From NCBI GenBank assembly GCA_964384675.1, contig CAYLNK010000009.1, positions 1-47,873 of the forward strand: DNA of 47,873 nucleotides, in the 5' to 3' direction. The stretch is from CAYLNK01 sp964384675. GTDB taxonomy: Bacteria > Acidobacteriota > Thermoanaerobaculia > UBA5066. Each line of letters opens with the position of its first letter. Positions within the stretch are counted from its first letter, which is position 1. Below the pieces are notes generated by a model that was given only the letters and a program-made list of their open reading frames with translations, searched no databases and was not told the DNA's origin. Made by a program: the position numbers and the translations under genes. Shown piece by piece: positions 8,968 through 17,058 of this stretch.

Positions 8968-9547
8968 AGTCGATCCTCTTGGCGTTGAGCGTGAATTCGC
9001 CGGGGGTGACCTGCCGTTGGCTGAAGTAGCGCCGGGCGGTCGTGGACGTGGACGCCTCTACGGTGACCGTGACGATCACGGACTCGTCCGAGCTCGAGGT
9101 CGCGGCAGCGTTCCGGATGTTGAACCGGATCTGATACGGACCGTCGTCGATCTCCATGACGTTCGCGCCGGCCGGGCCCCAGAAGGCCCAGGCGGTGGCA
9201 TCCGCCGCCGCGTTGTCGGGAAGCACGAAATCGGTGTCGGGAGGCGCCCCCCCGGGCGAGAGCGGCAGGGGGATCCCGCAGCCCGACGGGGGGACGAAGT
9301 TGTAGTCGAAGACGGCCGAGGCGCGGTACATGCCGTAGACGATCCGGATGTTCTCCACCACCTGCTGGGCCTTGAACGTCATCTGCGTGCGGGCCGCCGC
9401 GCCGGCGTTCACGACGAGGGAGAGCGAGTACATCTCGAGGATCCCGACCATCAGGAGGGCCAGCACCGTCATGGCGATCAGGACCTCGATCAGGCTGCTC
9501 CCCCGAGCTCGACGCGGCCTGCGCAGGGACCTTCTGAGCTGCTTCAT
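8936..9547 (-). CDS. pilV: PilV-type minor prepilin
   Basis: 203 residues. The leader ends ARG and is followed by SSLIEVLIAMTVLALLMVGILEMYS: a prepilin motif with Glu at mature position 5 and the helix typical of PilV. The globular domain (residues 60-203) is predicted to be a small beta-sheet. A GGGAGA ribosome site lies just upstream of ATG 9547, which is 13 bp after the fimT stop. Its 3' end overlaps the start of pilW by 32 bp. Confidence 0.8.
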   Translation of the reverse strand: MKQLRRSLRRPRRARGSSLIEVLIAMTVLALLMVGILEMYSLSLVVNAGAAARTQMTFKAQQVVENIRIVYGMYRASAVFDYNFVPPSGCGIPLPLSPGGAPPDTDFVLPDNAAADATAWAFWGPAGANVMEIDDGPYQIRFNIRNAAATSSSDESVIVTVTVEASTSTTARRYFSQRQVTPGEFTLNAKRIDYVARILTSPI

Positions 9548-9560
9548 CTTCTCTCCCTGC

Positions 9561-10172
9561 CTAGTACAGCGACCTGTTGGCCTGGACGCTCCAGACCGGG
9601 CTGACCCGGACCTGGAGCAGGACGGGAGGCTTCAGCGCGGGGTTCGAGCCCACCATCCGGGTGTGGGTGAGGCTCAGCGTGGCGATTCCGGCGATCTGGC
9701 CGGCGGCCGAGGCGAAGGTCCGGGTTCTCAGGTCACAGCCGAGCCAACGCACCGTCGAGGCCGACGTGCCGTTGGCGGACCAGAATGCCGACTGCACCTC
9801 TCCGGCGTTCGTCGTGGAGAAGGCGATGTCGCCGGGCAGAGTCAGCGTCTGGATCACCGCGTCGGTCGAGGTGTCGGGTACGTTGTCCTGGTTCGTGTCC
9901 GCCACGAGCTGGAACTGGCGGGCCGCGCCGTCGAAGACCACGAAGATCGAGGTCCCCCGGGTCTGCATCTCGGAAGGGGCACGCGACATCAGGGTCGTCA
10001 GGTCGGAAGCCGCGGACGCGAGGCGCTGCTTCTGGATCGCCTTGAGGCCCTCGACCGAGGCGATCACGAAGGTCAGGCCGAGGACCAGCACCACAGCCAG
10101 GAGCTCGATCATGCTGAAGCCGCGCCGTCCGGAGCGCCGCCCAACCGCCGAAACCCGTGCCCTGACCGTCAC
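9561..10172 (-). CDS. fimT: FimT/GspH-type minor prepilin, first gene of the pilus tip operon
   Basis: 203 residues from GTG 10172. The leader ends RRG, followed by FSMIELLAVVLVLGLTFVIAS (Glu5 present), then a GspH/FimT-like domain with LASAASDLTTLMS after the helix. The open frame extends to 10340, but GTG 10172 has a strong AAGGGAGGA site 9 nt upstream and gives a leader of normal length, so it is preferred. FimT is a minor pilin of the tip complex and in some bacteria binds DNA during uptake; nothing here proves that role. It heads the fimT-pilV-pilW-pilX-pilY1 operon and is divergent from the PilT-type ATPases. Confidence 0.78.
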   Translation of the reverse strand: MTVRARVSAVGRRSGRRGFSMIELLAVVLVLGLTFVIASVEGLKAIQKQRLASAASDLTTLMSRAPSEMQTRGTSIFVVFDGAARQFQLVADTNQDNVPDTSTDAVIQTLTLPGDIAFSTTNAGEVQSAFWSANGTSASTVRWLGCDLRTRTFASAAGQIAGIATLSLTHTRMVGSNPALKPPVLLQVRVSPVWSVQANRSLY

Positions 10173-10414
10173 GCGTGGAATCCTCCCTTGCCACGGGCGA
10201 CAAAGCCATTCTCGTGCCGCCGCGATTGGCCCGATGGCAAGGCCAATTGGATCAATACCTTGGCGTGGTTTCGCGATCTGCGACCCTGTCTCGGCCCCGG
10301 AGTCGATCGTTACGATTCGTAACACGTCTCGTTCGCTCACGGCGATGCTCCCTTCGTTCCGGCCACGGTGATTCGGCTACGATTATCCTCTTCCCGGATC
10401 CGAGGAGGTCGAGC
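10173..10414. promoter_or_regulatory. Divergent control region between fimT and the PilT-type ATPases
   Basis: 242 bp without a supported gene. It holds a perfect 15-bp palindrome at 10309-10323, a small hairpin (TTGGCC/GGCCAA, 10226-10246) and a weak TACGAT hexamer at 10378-10383 facing the ATPase gene. I looked for a GEMM-type riboswitch or a -24/-12 promoter and found neither convincing. Confidence 0.5.
10309..10323. promoter_or_regulatory. 15-bp palindrome, candidate operator
   Basis: GTTACGATTCGTAAC is symmetric about its central base and AT-richer than the surroundings. It lies between the divergent fimT and HEAT-PilT genes, where a regulator of either or both could bind. No second copy is obvious in the window. 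Confidence 0.4.
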
Positions 10415-12934
10415 GTGGTCCTAGACAAGCTCCGGAAGGGACTGAGAGCCGAGCCCCCCGTCGTCGCGGCCCTGCGGGCCCACCAGTGGTCCTCGGAGGG
10501 TCAGAAACGCGACCTGATCCAGAAGTTCAAGCTGGCCCCGGACCTGGAGATCGACGAGGTCGTCTGGACCGCGCTCGACCAGACGGCCGAGATCCGCGAG
10601 GCCGGGATCGAGGTCCTGAAGCGGCGACCCGACCCGCACGCCGTCCTCGAGGCGCTGGTCCCTCTCCTCCGGACCCGCTCCGAGGCCGCTCGCCGGGCCG
10701 TGCAGCGGTTCCTCCAGGAGGTGGCCGGGGACCAGCTGGGCCCGTTCCTCTCCCAGCAGTGCGAGGAGGGGGACGACTTCGGCCGGCTCGCCGCCGTGGA
10801 GCTCGCCAAGAGCCTGCCCGGCGACGGCGCCATCTCGATCTACAAGCGGCTGGTGCGGGACCCGAACCTGGGGATCCGCCGCCGGGCGCTGAAGGCCCTC
10901 AGCGAATCGACTCTCCCCGGCGCCGCCGCGCTCGCCTCGAACATGGCGGTCAAGCTGCTCGAGGACGAGGACGAGGAGATCCGGCTCGCCGCGCTCGCGC
11001 TGCTGGAGAAGAACCCCGACGAGGCTCACATCGGCTCGATCCTGCAGCTCGCCGCGGCGGGCGCCGGGCGGATCGCGGACGCGGCGTTCTCGGCCCTGCG
11101 GCGCCTCCTGCCGCTCTCCAAGGCGGACCACACCAACGACATCCTGCCTCTCCTCGCCAGCGGCAGCGCCAGCGTCCGTACCGGAGCCCTCTCGCTCCTG
11201 GAGCGGACCCCGCCCGACCCCCTCGCCCGGGCGTTCGTCGAGCAGTTCAACGGCTCCTTCGTCTGGGTCCGCGACCGGGCGCTCGAGACCCTGAACCGCG
11301 CGTTCCCGACCTTCCTCCCGGCGCTCCTGCGCCTGACGGCGGATCCGGACCGGAAGGTCGCCGGCGGAGCCGCGGAGCTCGCGCTCATCGCTCCCGACCC
11401 ACGAGCCCTGCCGGTCTGGATGAACCTGCTCGACAACCCGGACTGGTGGATCAGGAGCCGCGCGCTCGAGAGCCTCGGCAAGTACGGCGCGGGCCGGGAC
11501 GACGTCTACCAGAAGCTGGCGGGGGCCCTGCGCGTGCCCGAGCTGACCCTCTCGGCGGCGTCCGCGCTCGGTGAGTTCGGCGACCCCCGGGGCCTGCAGC
11601 CGTTGGGACAGGCGTTCCAGGCGGCGATGGCCGCACCCGACGAGCAGCTCGAGATCCTCGACTCCATGGCCAAGCTCGGCGCGAAGGACCCGAGGGTGGG
11701 TGCCTACCTCGGGAACGTCTCCAAGCACCCGTCGTTCGACGAGAGAGTCCGCGAGAGGGCGCGTGACCTGGTGGGCCGGCTCCAGGGCGCCGCGGCGATG
11801 GCCGCCATCCCCTCGGTCGCGTCGAGCCCGCAGCGGCTCGACCTGGCCAACGTCGAGAACGCCAGGCTGGTCGACTTCCTCGCGGACACCGTCGCCAAGG
11901 GCGCGTCCGACTTCCACCTGGCCACCGGTTTCGCTCCCCACCAGCGGATCAACGGCGCGCTGACCTCCCTCGACGTGCCCGGATTCTCACGGGAGCGGTC
12001 GCGCCAGCTGCTCAAGCAGGTCCTGACCGACGAAGAGTGGCGCCGGCTCGAGCAGGATCGGCAGCTCGACATCTGCCTGAAGGTGGCCGGGCTGGGGCGC
12101 TTCCGGGCGAACCTCTTCTCTCAACGGAGCGGCTTCGACGCGTCCTTCCGCGTCATCCCGCACTCGCTCCCGACGCTGTCCGAGCTCGGGCTGCCCCAAT
12201 CCGCCTGGGAGCTGACCCGGTACACGCAGGGGCTCGTCCTGGTGACCGGCCCGGCCGGCTGCGGCAAGTCGACCACGCTCGCGACGCTGCTCGACCGCGT
12301 GAACGAGACACGGCGCGGCCACATCATCACGGTCGAGGACCCCGTCGAGTTCGTGCACGTGAACAAGGAATCCCTGGTGAACCAGCGGCAGGTGCCCCAG
12401 CACACGAAGTCGTTCGCCCGGGCCCTGAAGGCCGCGCTCCGCGAGGACCCGGACGTCATCATGATCGGCGAGATGCGCGACCTCGAGACGATCTCGCTCG
12501 CGATCTCCGCGTCGGAGACGGGGCACCTCGTCTTCGGCACCCTCCACACGACGACCGCGACCGGCACGATCGACCGCGTGATCAACGCCTTCCCGGCCGG
12601 CCAGCAGGGACAGATCCGCGCCATGATCGCCGACTCGCTGAAGGCGGTCATCTCGCAGGCTCTGCTCCCGAGGCGGGGCGGAGGCGGGCGCGTGGCGGCG
12701 TTCGAGATCCTGCGCGGCACGCAGAACGTCGCCGCTCTCATCCGCGAGGCGAAGACCCACCAGCTGCCGTCCGCGCTCCAGACGGGACAGCTCGCCGGAA
12801 TGGTCACGATGGACCAGGCGCTGATCCGGCTCGCCGAGGACGGCAAGGTCGACCTCGAGGCCGCGTACGACCGGGCCCTGAAGAAGGAGCCCTTCGAGAA
12901 GCTGCTCAACGAGGAAAGGCAGGCCCTGGCATGA
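10415..12934 (+). CDS. PilT/PilU-type ATPase with N-terminal HEAT-like repeats
   Basis: 839 residues from GTG 10415, which has GAGGAGG 6 nt upstream. The frame is open further 5' but that part has no ribosome site and lies in the promoter region. Residues about 10-460 are helical repeats of HEAT/PBS-lyase type (for example EIRLAALALLEKNPDEAHIG, IRSRALESLGKYG). Residues 478-839 are a full PilT-like AAA ATPase: Asp box VEDPVEF, Walker A GPAGCGKST (612-620), Walker B DPDVIMIGEMRD, His box TGHLVFGTLHT. The usual Walker A is GPTGSGKST, so two positions differ but the key K and S/T remain. PilT-family hexamers drive pilus retraction; PilU is an accessory motor. The repeat domain probably docks a partner. 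Its ATGA overlap with pilT implies co-translation. Confidence 0.87.
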   Translation: MVLDKLRKGLRAEPPVVAALRAHQWSSEGQKRDLIQKFKLAPDLEIDEVVWTALDQTAEIREAGIEVLKRRPDPHAVLEALVPLLRTRSEAARRAVQRFLQEVAGDQLGPFLSQQCEEGDDFGRLAAVELAKSLPGDGAISIYKRLVRDPNLGIRRRALKALSESTLPGAAALASNMAVKLLEDEDEEIRLAALALLEKNPDEAHIGSILQLAAAGAGRIADAAFSALRRLLPLSKADHTNDILPLLASGSASVRTGALSLLERTPPDPLARAFVEQFNGSFVWVRDRALETLNRAFPTFLPALLRLTADPDRKVAGGAAELALIAPDPRALPVWMNLLDNPDWWIRSRALESLGKYGAGRDDVYQKLAGALRVPELTLSAASALGEFGDPRGLQPLGQAFQAAMAAPDEQLEILDSMAKLGAKDPRVGAYLGNVSKHPSFDERVRERARDLVGRLQGAAAMAAIPSVASSPQRLDLANVENARLVDFLADTVAKGASDFHLATGFAPHQRINGALTSLDVPGFSRERSRQLLKQVLTDEEWRRLEQDRQLDICLKVAGLGRFRANLFSQRSGFDASFRVIPHSLPTLSELGLPQSAWELTRYTQGLVLVTGPAGCGKSTTLATLLDRVNETRRGHIITVEDPVEFVHVNKESLVNQRQVPQHTKSFARALKAALREDPDVIMIGEMRDLETISLAISASETGHLVFGTLHTTTATGTIDRVINAFPAGQQGQIRAMIADSLKAVISQALLPRRGGGGRVAAFEILRGTQNVAALIREAKTHQLPSALQTGQLAGMVTMDQALIRLAEDGKVDLEAAYDRALKKEPFEKLLNEERQALA

Positions 12935-14049
12935 GCGCCGGCGCACCGACACCCCAGGCCTCCGAAGCCCGTCGCATCGACGCCCTCCTGCGTCTCGTCC
13001 TCGAGAAGAAGGCCTCGGACCTCCACCTCGCCGTCGGCTCGCCGCCGATGATCCGCGTCGACGGCGAGCTCGAGCGGGTGAAGTGGCGCACCCTCACCGA
13101 GGAGGAGTTCGTGAACCTGATCGGCCCGATCGCGCCCCCGAAGCTGTTCGCGGCGTGGCGGGAGACGGGCGACACGGATTTCGCCTACGCGATGGGCAAC
13201 CGCGCCCGCTTCCGCGTCAACGTCTTCAAGCAGGAGCACGGGCCCGCCGCCGTCCTCCGGATGATCCCGCCCCGCGTGCTGACGATCGAGGAGCTCGGCA
13301 CGCCGCCCCAGGTGGCGAGCGTCGCGAAGGTGCCGCGCGGCCTCGTCCTGGTCACCGGGCCCACCGGCTCGGGGAAGTCGACCACGCTCGCGGCTCTCCT
13401 GGACTGGGTGAACCGGACTCGCGCGTTTCACATCGTGACGATCGAGGACCCGGTGGAGTTCCTCCACGTCTCCCAGAAGTCGATCATGACGCACCGCGAG
13501 GTCGGCTTCGACACGATGTCGTTCTCGGAGGCGCTGAAAGCGGCGCTGCGCGAGGACCCGGACGTCGTCCTCGTCGGCGAGCTGCGCGACCTCGAGACCA
13601 TGACCAACGCGCTCCAGGCCGCGGAGACCGGCCTCCTGGTCTTCGGCACGCTTCACACGAACTCGGCGTCCAAGGCGATCGACCGCCTCATCGACGGCTT
13701 CCCGTCCGAGGAGCAGGACCAGACGCGGACGGTGCTGGCCGAGGTGCTGAAGGCGGTCGTGGCCCAGGTCCTCCTGAAGAAGAAGGGAGGCGGCCGCATC
13801 CCGGCCTTCGAGGTGCTCCGGGGCTCGCCGGCCCTGTCGAACGCGATCCGGGAGGGGAAGACTTCCATGATCACCACCCTGATCCAGACGGGGAAGTCCC
13901 AGGGGATGATCTCCATGGACCAGTCGCTCGCCGACCTCGTGGTGAACGACATCGTCGACATCGAGGAGGCGTTCGACAAGGCGCTCGAGAAGGACGCCTT
14001 CCGGGCCCTCGTGGAGAAGAGGCGCGCGGCGGCGAACGCCGCCACCTGA
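12931..14049 (+). CDS. pilT: PilT type IV pilus retraction ATPase
   Basis: 372 residues, close to the usual PilT length. N-terminal PAS-like half with KASDLHLAVGSPPMIRVDGEL, then Asp box IEDPVEF (about 172), Walker A GPTGSGKST (143-151), Walker B DPDVVLVGELRD, His box TGLLVFGTLHT, and the PilT-specific AIREGKTSMI stretch followed by QGMISMDQSLADLV. It hydrolyses ATP at the cytosolic base of the pilus to depolymerise pilin. ATG 12931 overlaps the stop of the HEAT-PilT gene, with AGGAAAGG upstream. Having a canonical PilT next to a variant resembles the pilT-pilU pairs of other bacteria. It is convergent with the sensor kinase, with only a 13-bp gap. Confidence 0.92.
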   Translation: MSAGAPTPQASEARRIDALLRLVLEKKASDLHLAVGSPPMIRVDGELERVKWRTLTEEEFVNLIGPIAPPKLFAAWRETGDTDFAYAMGNRARFRVNVFKQEHGPAAVLRMIPPRVLTIEELGTPPQVASVAKVPRGLVLVTGPTGSGKSTTLAALLDWVNRTRAFHIVTIEDPVEFLHVSQKSIMTHREVGFDTMSFSEALKAALREDPDVVLVGELRDLETMTNALQAAETGLLVFGTLHTNSASKAIDRLIDGFPSEEQDQTRTVLAEVLKAVVAQVLLKKKGGGRIPAFEVLRGSPALSNAIREGKTSMITTLIQTGKSQGMISMDQSLADLVVNDIVDIEEAFDKALEKDAFRALVEKRRAAANAAT

Positions 14050-14062
14050 GGCGGCGACCGGG

Positions 14063-15877
14063 TCACGCCACGGGGAGCGACAGGACGAACCGGGCCCCCG
14101 GAAGGACGCGGCCCCGCTCGACCGCCACCGAGCCACCGTGGAGCGCCGCGATCTTCGCGACGAGCGCGAGGCCGAGGCCGGTGCCCGTCTCCTTGGTCGA
14201 GGTGAACGGCACGAACAGCTTCGCCGTGACCTCGACGGGAACTCCCTGGCCGTCGTCCTCCACCGCGATCCGCGCCAGCCCGGCGGTCACACCTTCCCCC
14301 AGGACGACGACGCGGCCGCCGCCCCCTTCGGGGCCCGGATCTCCGGCGCCTGCGGCCGCCGCCTCTCGCGCGTTGCGCACCAGGTTCACGAGCGCCCGGC
14401 GCAGGAGCGCTCCGTCGCCCCGGACCACCGCGAACGTCCCGTCGGTGTCGAACGCGATCGCGGAGTCGGCCATCCGTTCCTCCTCCACGATCTCCCGCGC
14501 GAGGGGTCCGAGATCGACCGGACCGGGAGTGAACCGCCCGGGCCGCGCGAAGAACAGGAAGTCTCCGGTCACGGTCGCGATGTGGTCGGCCTCGGCGCGG
14601 ATGGCCGCGAGGTGCCGCGCCCGCGCCTTCGGGTCCTCGGTCGACGCGGCCAGGCGGGCCCAGCCCTGCAGGGTCGCGGTGGCGTTCCGGAACTCGTGCG
14701 CGATGCCGGCCGACATCTCGCCGAGGGCCGCGAGCTCCCGCCGTGCCGAGAGCTCCCTCTCCAGACGGCTCGTCCGGGTGCGGTCCTCGAGGAACACCAG
14801 CGTGCCGAGGGGCCGGTCGGCCGCATCGACGACCGGAGCCGCGGTGACGACGAGCCGGCGTCCGCTCGTCTCCTCCCCGAGGACGAACTCGCGACCGAGC
14901 GTGGCCTCTCCGCGGGAGGCGCCGTGCACCGCCCCCTCGAGGACCGGATAGGCGGCGAGCGCGCGCGCCGCGGCCCCGCCGACGGCCTCGGGCGGCAGAT
15001 CCAGGAGCCGCCGGGCCGGCTCGTTCGCCTGCGACAGCGCCCCGCCGGCGTCGATGACGAGGAGCCCGCCCGGGTGCGATCGGACCAGGGTCTCCGCCGT
15101 CACCGCCAGGGCGTCGGCCCGCTCCTTCTCACGGCGTCTCAAGTCGTCGAGCTCGGTGGTCCGCTTGCGCAGCTCCTCGATGGTGCGTGCGAACGTGGAG
15201 ATCGCGTGGTCCGCCTCGTCCCGCCCCGGCTCCTCCGGCAGGAGGCCCGAGGCGTCGCGGGCCGTCTCGGCGAGCGCCTCGATCGGGGAGAGGAGGCGCC
15301 GGAGGAACGGGATCACCAGGAGCCCGAGCGTGACGGCGGCGAGCGGCACGACGAAGGAGAGGATCCGGACGTTGCGCTCGGCCTCCGAGAGGAGCGAGCC
15401 GTCGTACCCGATGCGCAGGATCCGCGTCCCCCCGGCGAAGGACGCGGTGACGATCGCGAAGCCCGGCCCTCCCTCCGACGTCGCGCCGGCCGCCACGGTC
15501 TCACCGGGGAGCGGCACCTCGCCCGCGGAGAGCGTCTCCTCTCCCTGCGCGACGTCGGGCAGGAACGGCGCCTCGGCGAGACGGGCCCCTTCCGCGTCGT
15601 ACAGGCCGGCATGGCGGGCTCCCGCGTCGCGCAGGAGGGTCGCGACCCGGGCGTCGCCGCCGAGCGCGAAGGAGGCGTCGCCCGACAGGAGGAGGCGCTC
15701 GACGACGATCCGCGTCTCGGCGGAGAGCCGGGCCAGATGCTCCCGTTCGGCCCACGCCGTGACGTTCCGGAGGAGGACGAGGGTGAGGCCGGAAAGGAAC
15801 AGCAGGAAGAGCAGGCCTCCGACGACGATGTGCCGGACCTCGCGCTCGAAACGGCGGTCCCGGGGCCCGTCGCTCAC
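14063..15877 (-). CDS. PilS-like membrane sensor histidine kinase
   Basis: 604 residues. Two membrane helices (about 18-36 and 172-192) flank a periplasmic domain of roughly 135 residues. A HAMP-like linker and a coiled coil (233-262) lead to a PAS domain (about 262-368). The dimerisation helix has GIAHEFRN with His394 as phospho-acceptor; the ATPase domain has N box LVNLVRNAREAA, VEDDGQGVP and GTGLGLALV. HEFRN is the form found in NtrB/PilS-like kinases, partners of sigma54 activators. The GTG at 15877 overlaps the pilD stop. No response regulator lies in the window, so the partner is elsewhere. Pilus control is inferred from neighbours; kinase identity is secure. Confidence 0.85.
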   Translation of the reverse strand: MSDGPRDRRFEREVRHIVVGGLLFLLFLSGLTLVLLRNVTAWAEREHLARLSAETRIVVERLLLSGDASFALGGDARVATLLRDAGARHAGLYDAEGARLAEAPFLPDVAQGEETLSAGEVPLPGETVAAGATSEGGPGFAIVTASFAGGTRILRIGYDGSLLSEAERNVRILSFVVPLAAVTLGLLVIPFLRRLLSPIEALAETARDASGLLPEEPGRDEADHAISTFARTIEELRKRTTELDDLRRREKERADALAVTAETLVRSHPGGLLVIDAGGALSQANEPARRLLDLPPEAVGGAAARALAAYPVLEGAVHGASRGEATLGREFVLGEETSGRRLVVTAAPVVDAADRPLGTLVFLEDRTRTSRLERELSARRELAALGEMSAGIAHEFRNATATLQGWARLAASTEDPKARARHLAAIRAEADHIATVTGDFLFFARPGRFTPGPVDLGPLAREIVEEERMADSAIAFDTDGTFAVVRGDGALLRRALVNLVRNAREAAAAGAGDPGPEGGGGRVVVLGEGVTAGLARIAVEDDGQGVPVEVTAKLFVPFTSTKETGTGLGLALVAKIAALHGGSVAVERGRVLPGARFVLSLPVA

Positions 15878-17058
15878 GGCAGGAGGCGTGCTCCGGGAAC
15901 GGCGGGATCGCCGAGGAGGTAGGCGAGACAGAGCCGCCCCGTCGCGAAGGCAACCAGCGATCCCGCGGCGAGGAACACGCCGAAGGGAATGTCCGACCGT
16001 CCGACGAGGACGAGGATCCCGGACTCGAGCCTCTCGGCTCTCGCCGAGACGACGCGGAAGAAGTGGTCGCCTTCCTCCAGCATCAGGCGGTGGGACTCGG
16101 TGGCCGCTCCGAGCCGGGACCGCCGCTCGGCCAGACGGAGAAAGGCGACGAGCGGCCGGCCCGCCTTACCCGACGACCGGTACGGCGCGCCGACCCGGGC
16201 GGCTCCGGGGACGTCGCGCCAGACGGGGCCCGCGGCCTTCACGATCCCTCCGGCCACCAGGAGGCCCTCCCGCTCGGCGGCGGCTCGCGCCGCCGACGGG
16301 TCGCGGCCCGACGCGCGGAACCGCGACGCCCACCTCGCCCTCCGGGCCAGCAGGTAGGCACCTCCGCCGAGAGCCCCCGCCGCGGAGGCGAAGAGGAGGG
16401 TCAGGAGCACGCCGGCCGCCCCTCCGACGGCCCCGATCATCGCGATCATGTGGACGTCGCCCAGGCCCATCCCTTCCGCGGCGCGCAGCCACTCGTACGC
16501 CTTCCGAACCGCGAGGAGCAGGAGCGCCCCCAGCGCCGCGCCGCCGACCGACTCCACGAGATGGCTCGTCGACAGGGCGAGCGGCGCGCCGCCGGGCCGG
16601 AAGAGACTCGCCGCGTCCCTCGCCGCGGCGAGGAGGAGGCCGGCGGCGAGCACGCCGAGCGTGATCTCGTCGGGCAGGATCCGCGCCTCGAGATCGGTCG
16701 CCACCAGGACCACCGCGGCGAAGGAGAGGAGGCCGAAGGCGACGGCCGAAGGCGAGGGTCCGAAGAGGACGGCGCCCAGGAGGAAGAGGAGCGCCACGGT
16801 CAGCTCCACCAGGGGATAGCGGATCGAGATCGGCCGGCGACAGCGGCGGCAACGACCGCGCAGCACGAGCCACGACAGGACCGGGACGTTGTCGAGGGCG
16901 GCAATGGGATGCCCGCAGCCCGGGCAGCGGGAGCGCGGCCGGACCACCGACTCGCCTCGCGGGAGGCGGTGGATGCAGACGTTCGCGAAAGAGCCGAACA
17001 CGGCCCCGAACGCGAAGAACGAGACGCGAAGGACGAGTGTCACGCCGGGATCGATCAC
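15874..17058 (-). CDS. pilD: PilD/GspO prepilin peptidase and methylase with large cytosolic insert
   Basis: 394 residues; the family is usually about 260-290. The N-terminal cytosolic domain keeps the two zinc pairs CPGC and CRRC (Cys 45, 48, 70, 73), as in bifunctional peptidase/methylases. The catalytic aspartates are Asp122 in TDLEARILPDE and Asp201 in GMGLGDVHM; the family normally has GxGDxK, so His replaces Lys. About 115 residues (240-355, rich in Arg and Ala, with no membrane helix) are inserted before the last conserved segment IPFGVFLAAGSLVAF. It cleaves and N-methylates the prepilins encoded in this window. The ATG at 17058 overlaps the stop of the YfhO-like gene. Confidence 0.88.
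   Translation of the reverse strand: MIDPGVTLVLRVSFFAFGAVFGSFANVCIHRLPRGESVVRPRSRCPGCGHPIAALDNVPVLSWLVLRGRCRRCRRPISIRYPLVELTVALLFLLGAVLFGPSPSAVAFGLLSFAAVVLVATDLEARILPDEITLGVLAAGLLLAAARDAASLFRPGGAPLALSTSHLVESVGGAALGALLLLAVRKAYEWLRAAEGMGLGDVHMIAMIGAVGGAAGVLLTLLFASAAGALGGGAYLLARRARWASRFRASGRDPSAARAAAEREGLLVAGGIVKAAGPVWRDVPGAARVGAPYRSSGKAGRPLVAFLRLAERRSRLGAATESHRLMLEEGDHFFRVVSARAERLESGILVLVGRSDIPFGVFLAAGSLVAFATGRLCLAYLLGDPAVPGARLLP

Noticed and set aside
10173..10340. GEMM-type riboswitch before fimT
   Set aside because: I looked for the conserved CAGGGCAAACC and GACGCAAAGCC cores and did not find them.
10175..10414. N-terminal extension of the HEAT-PilT protein
   Set aside because: The 80 extra residues are low-complexity and overlap the divergent control region; GTG 10415 has a strong ribosome site.
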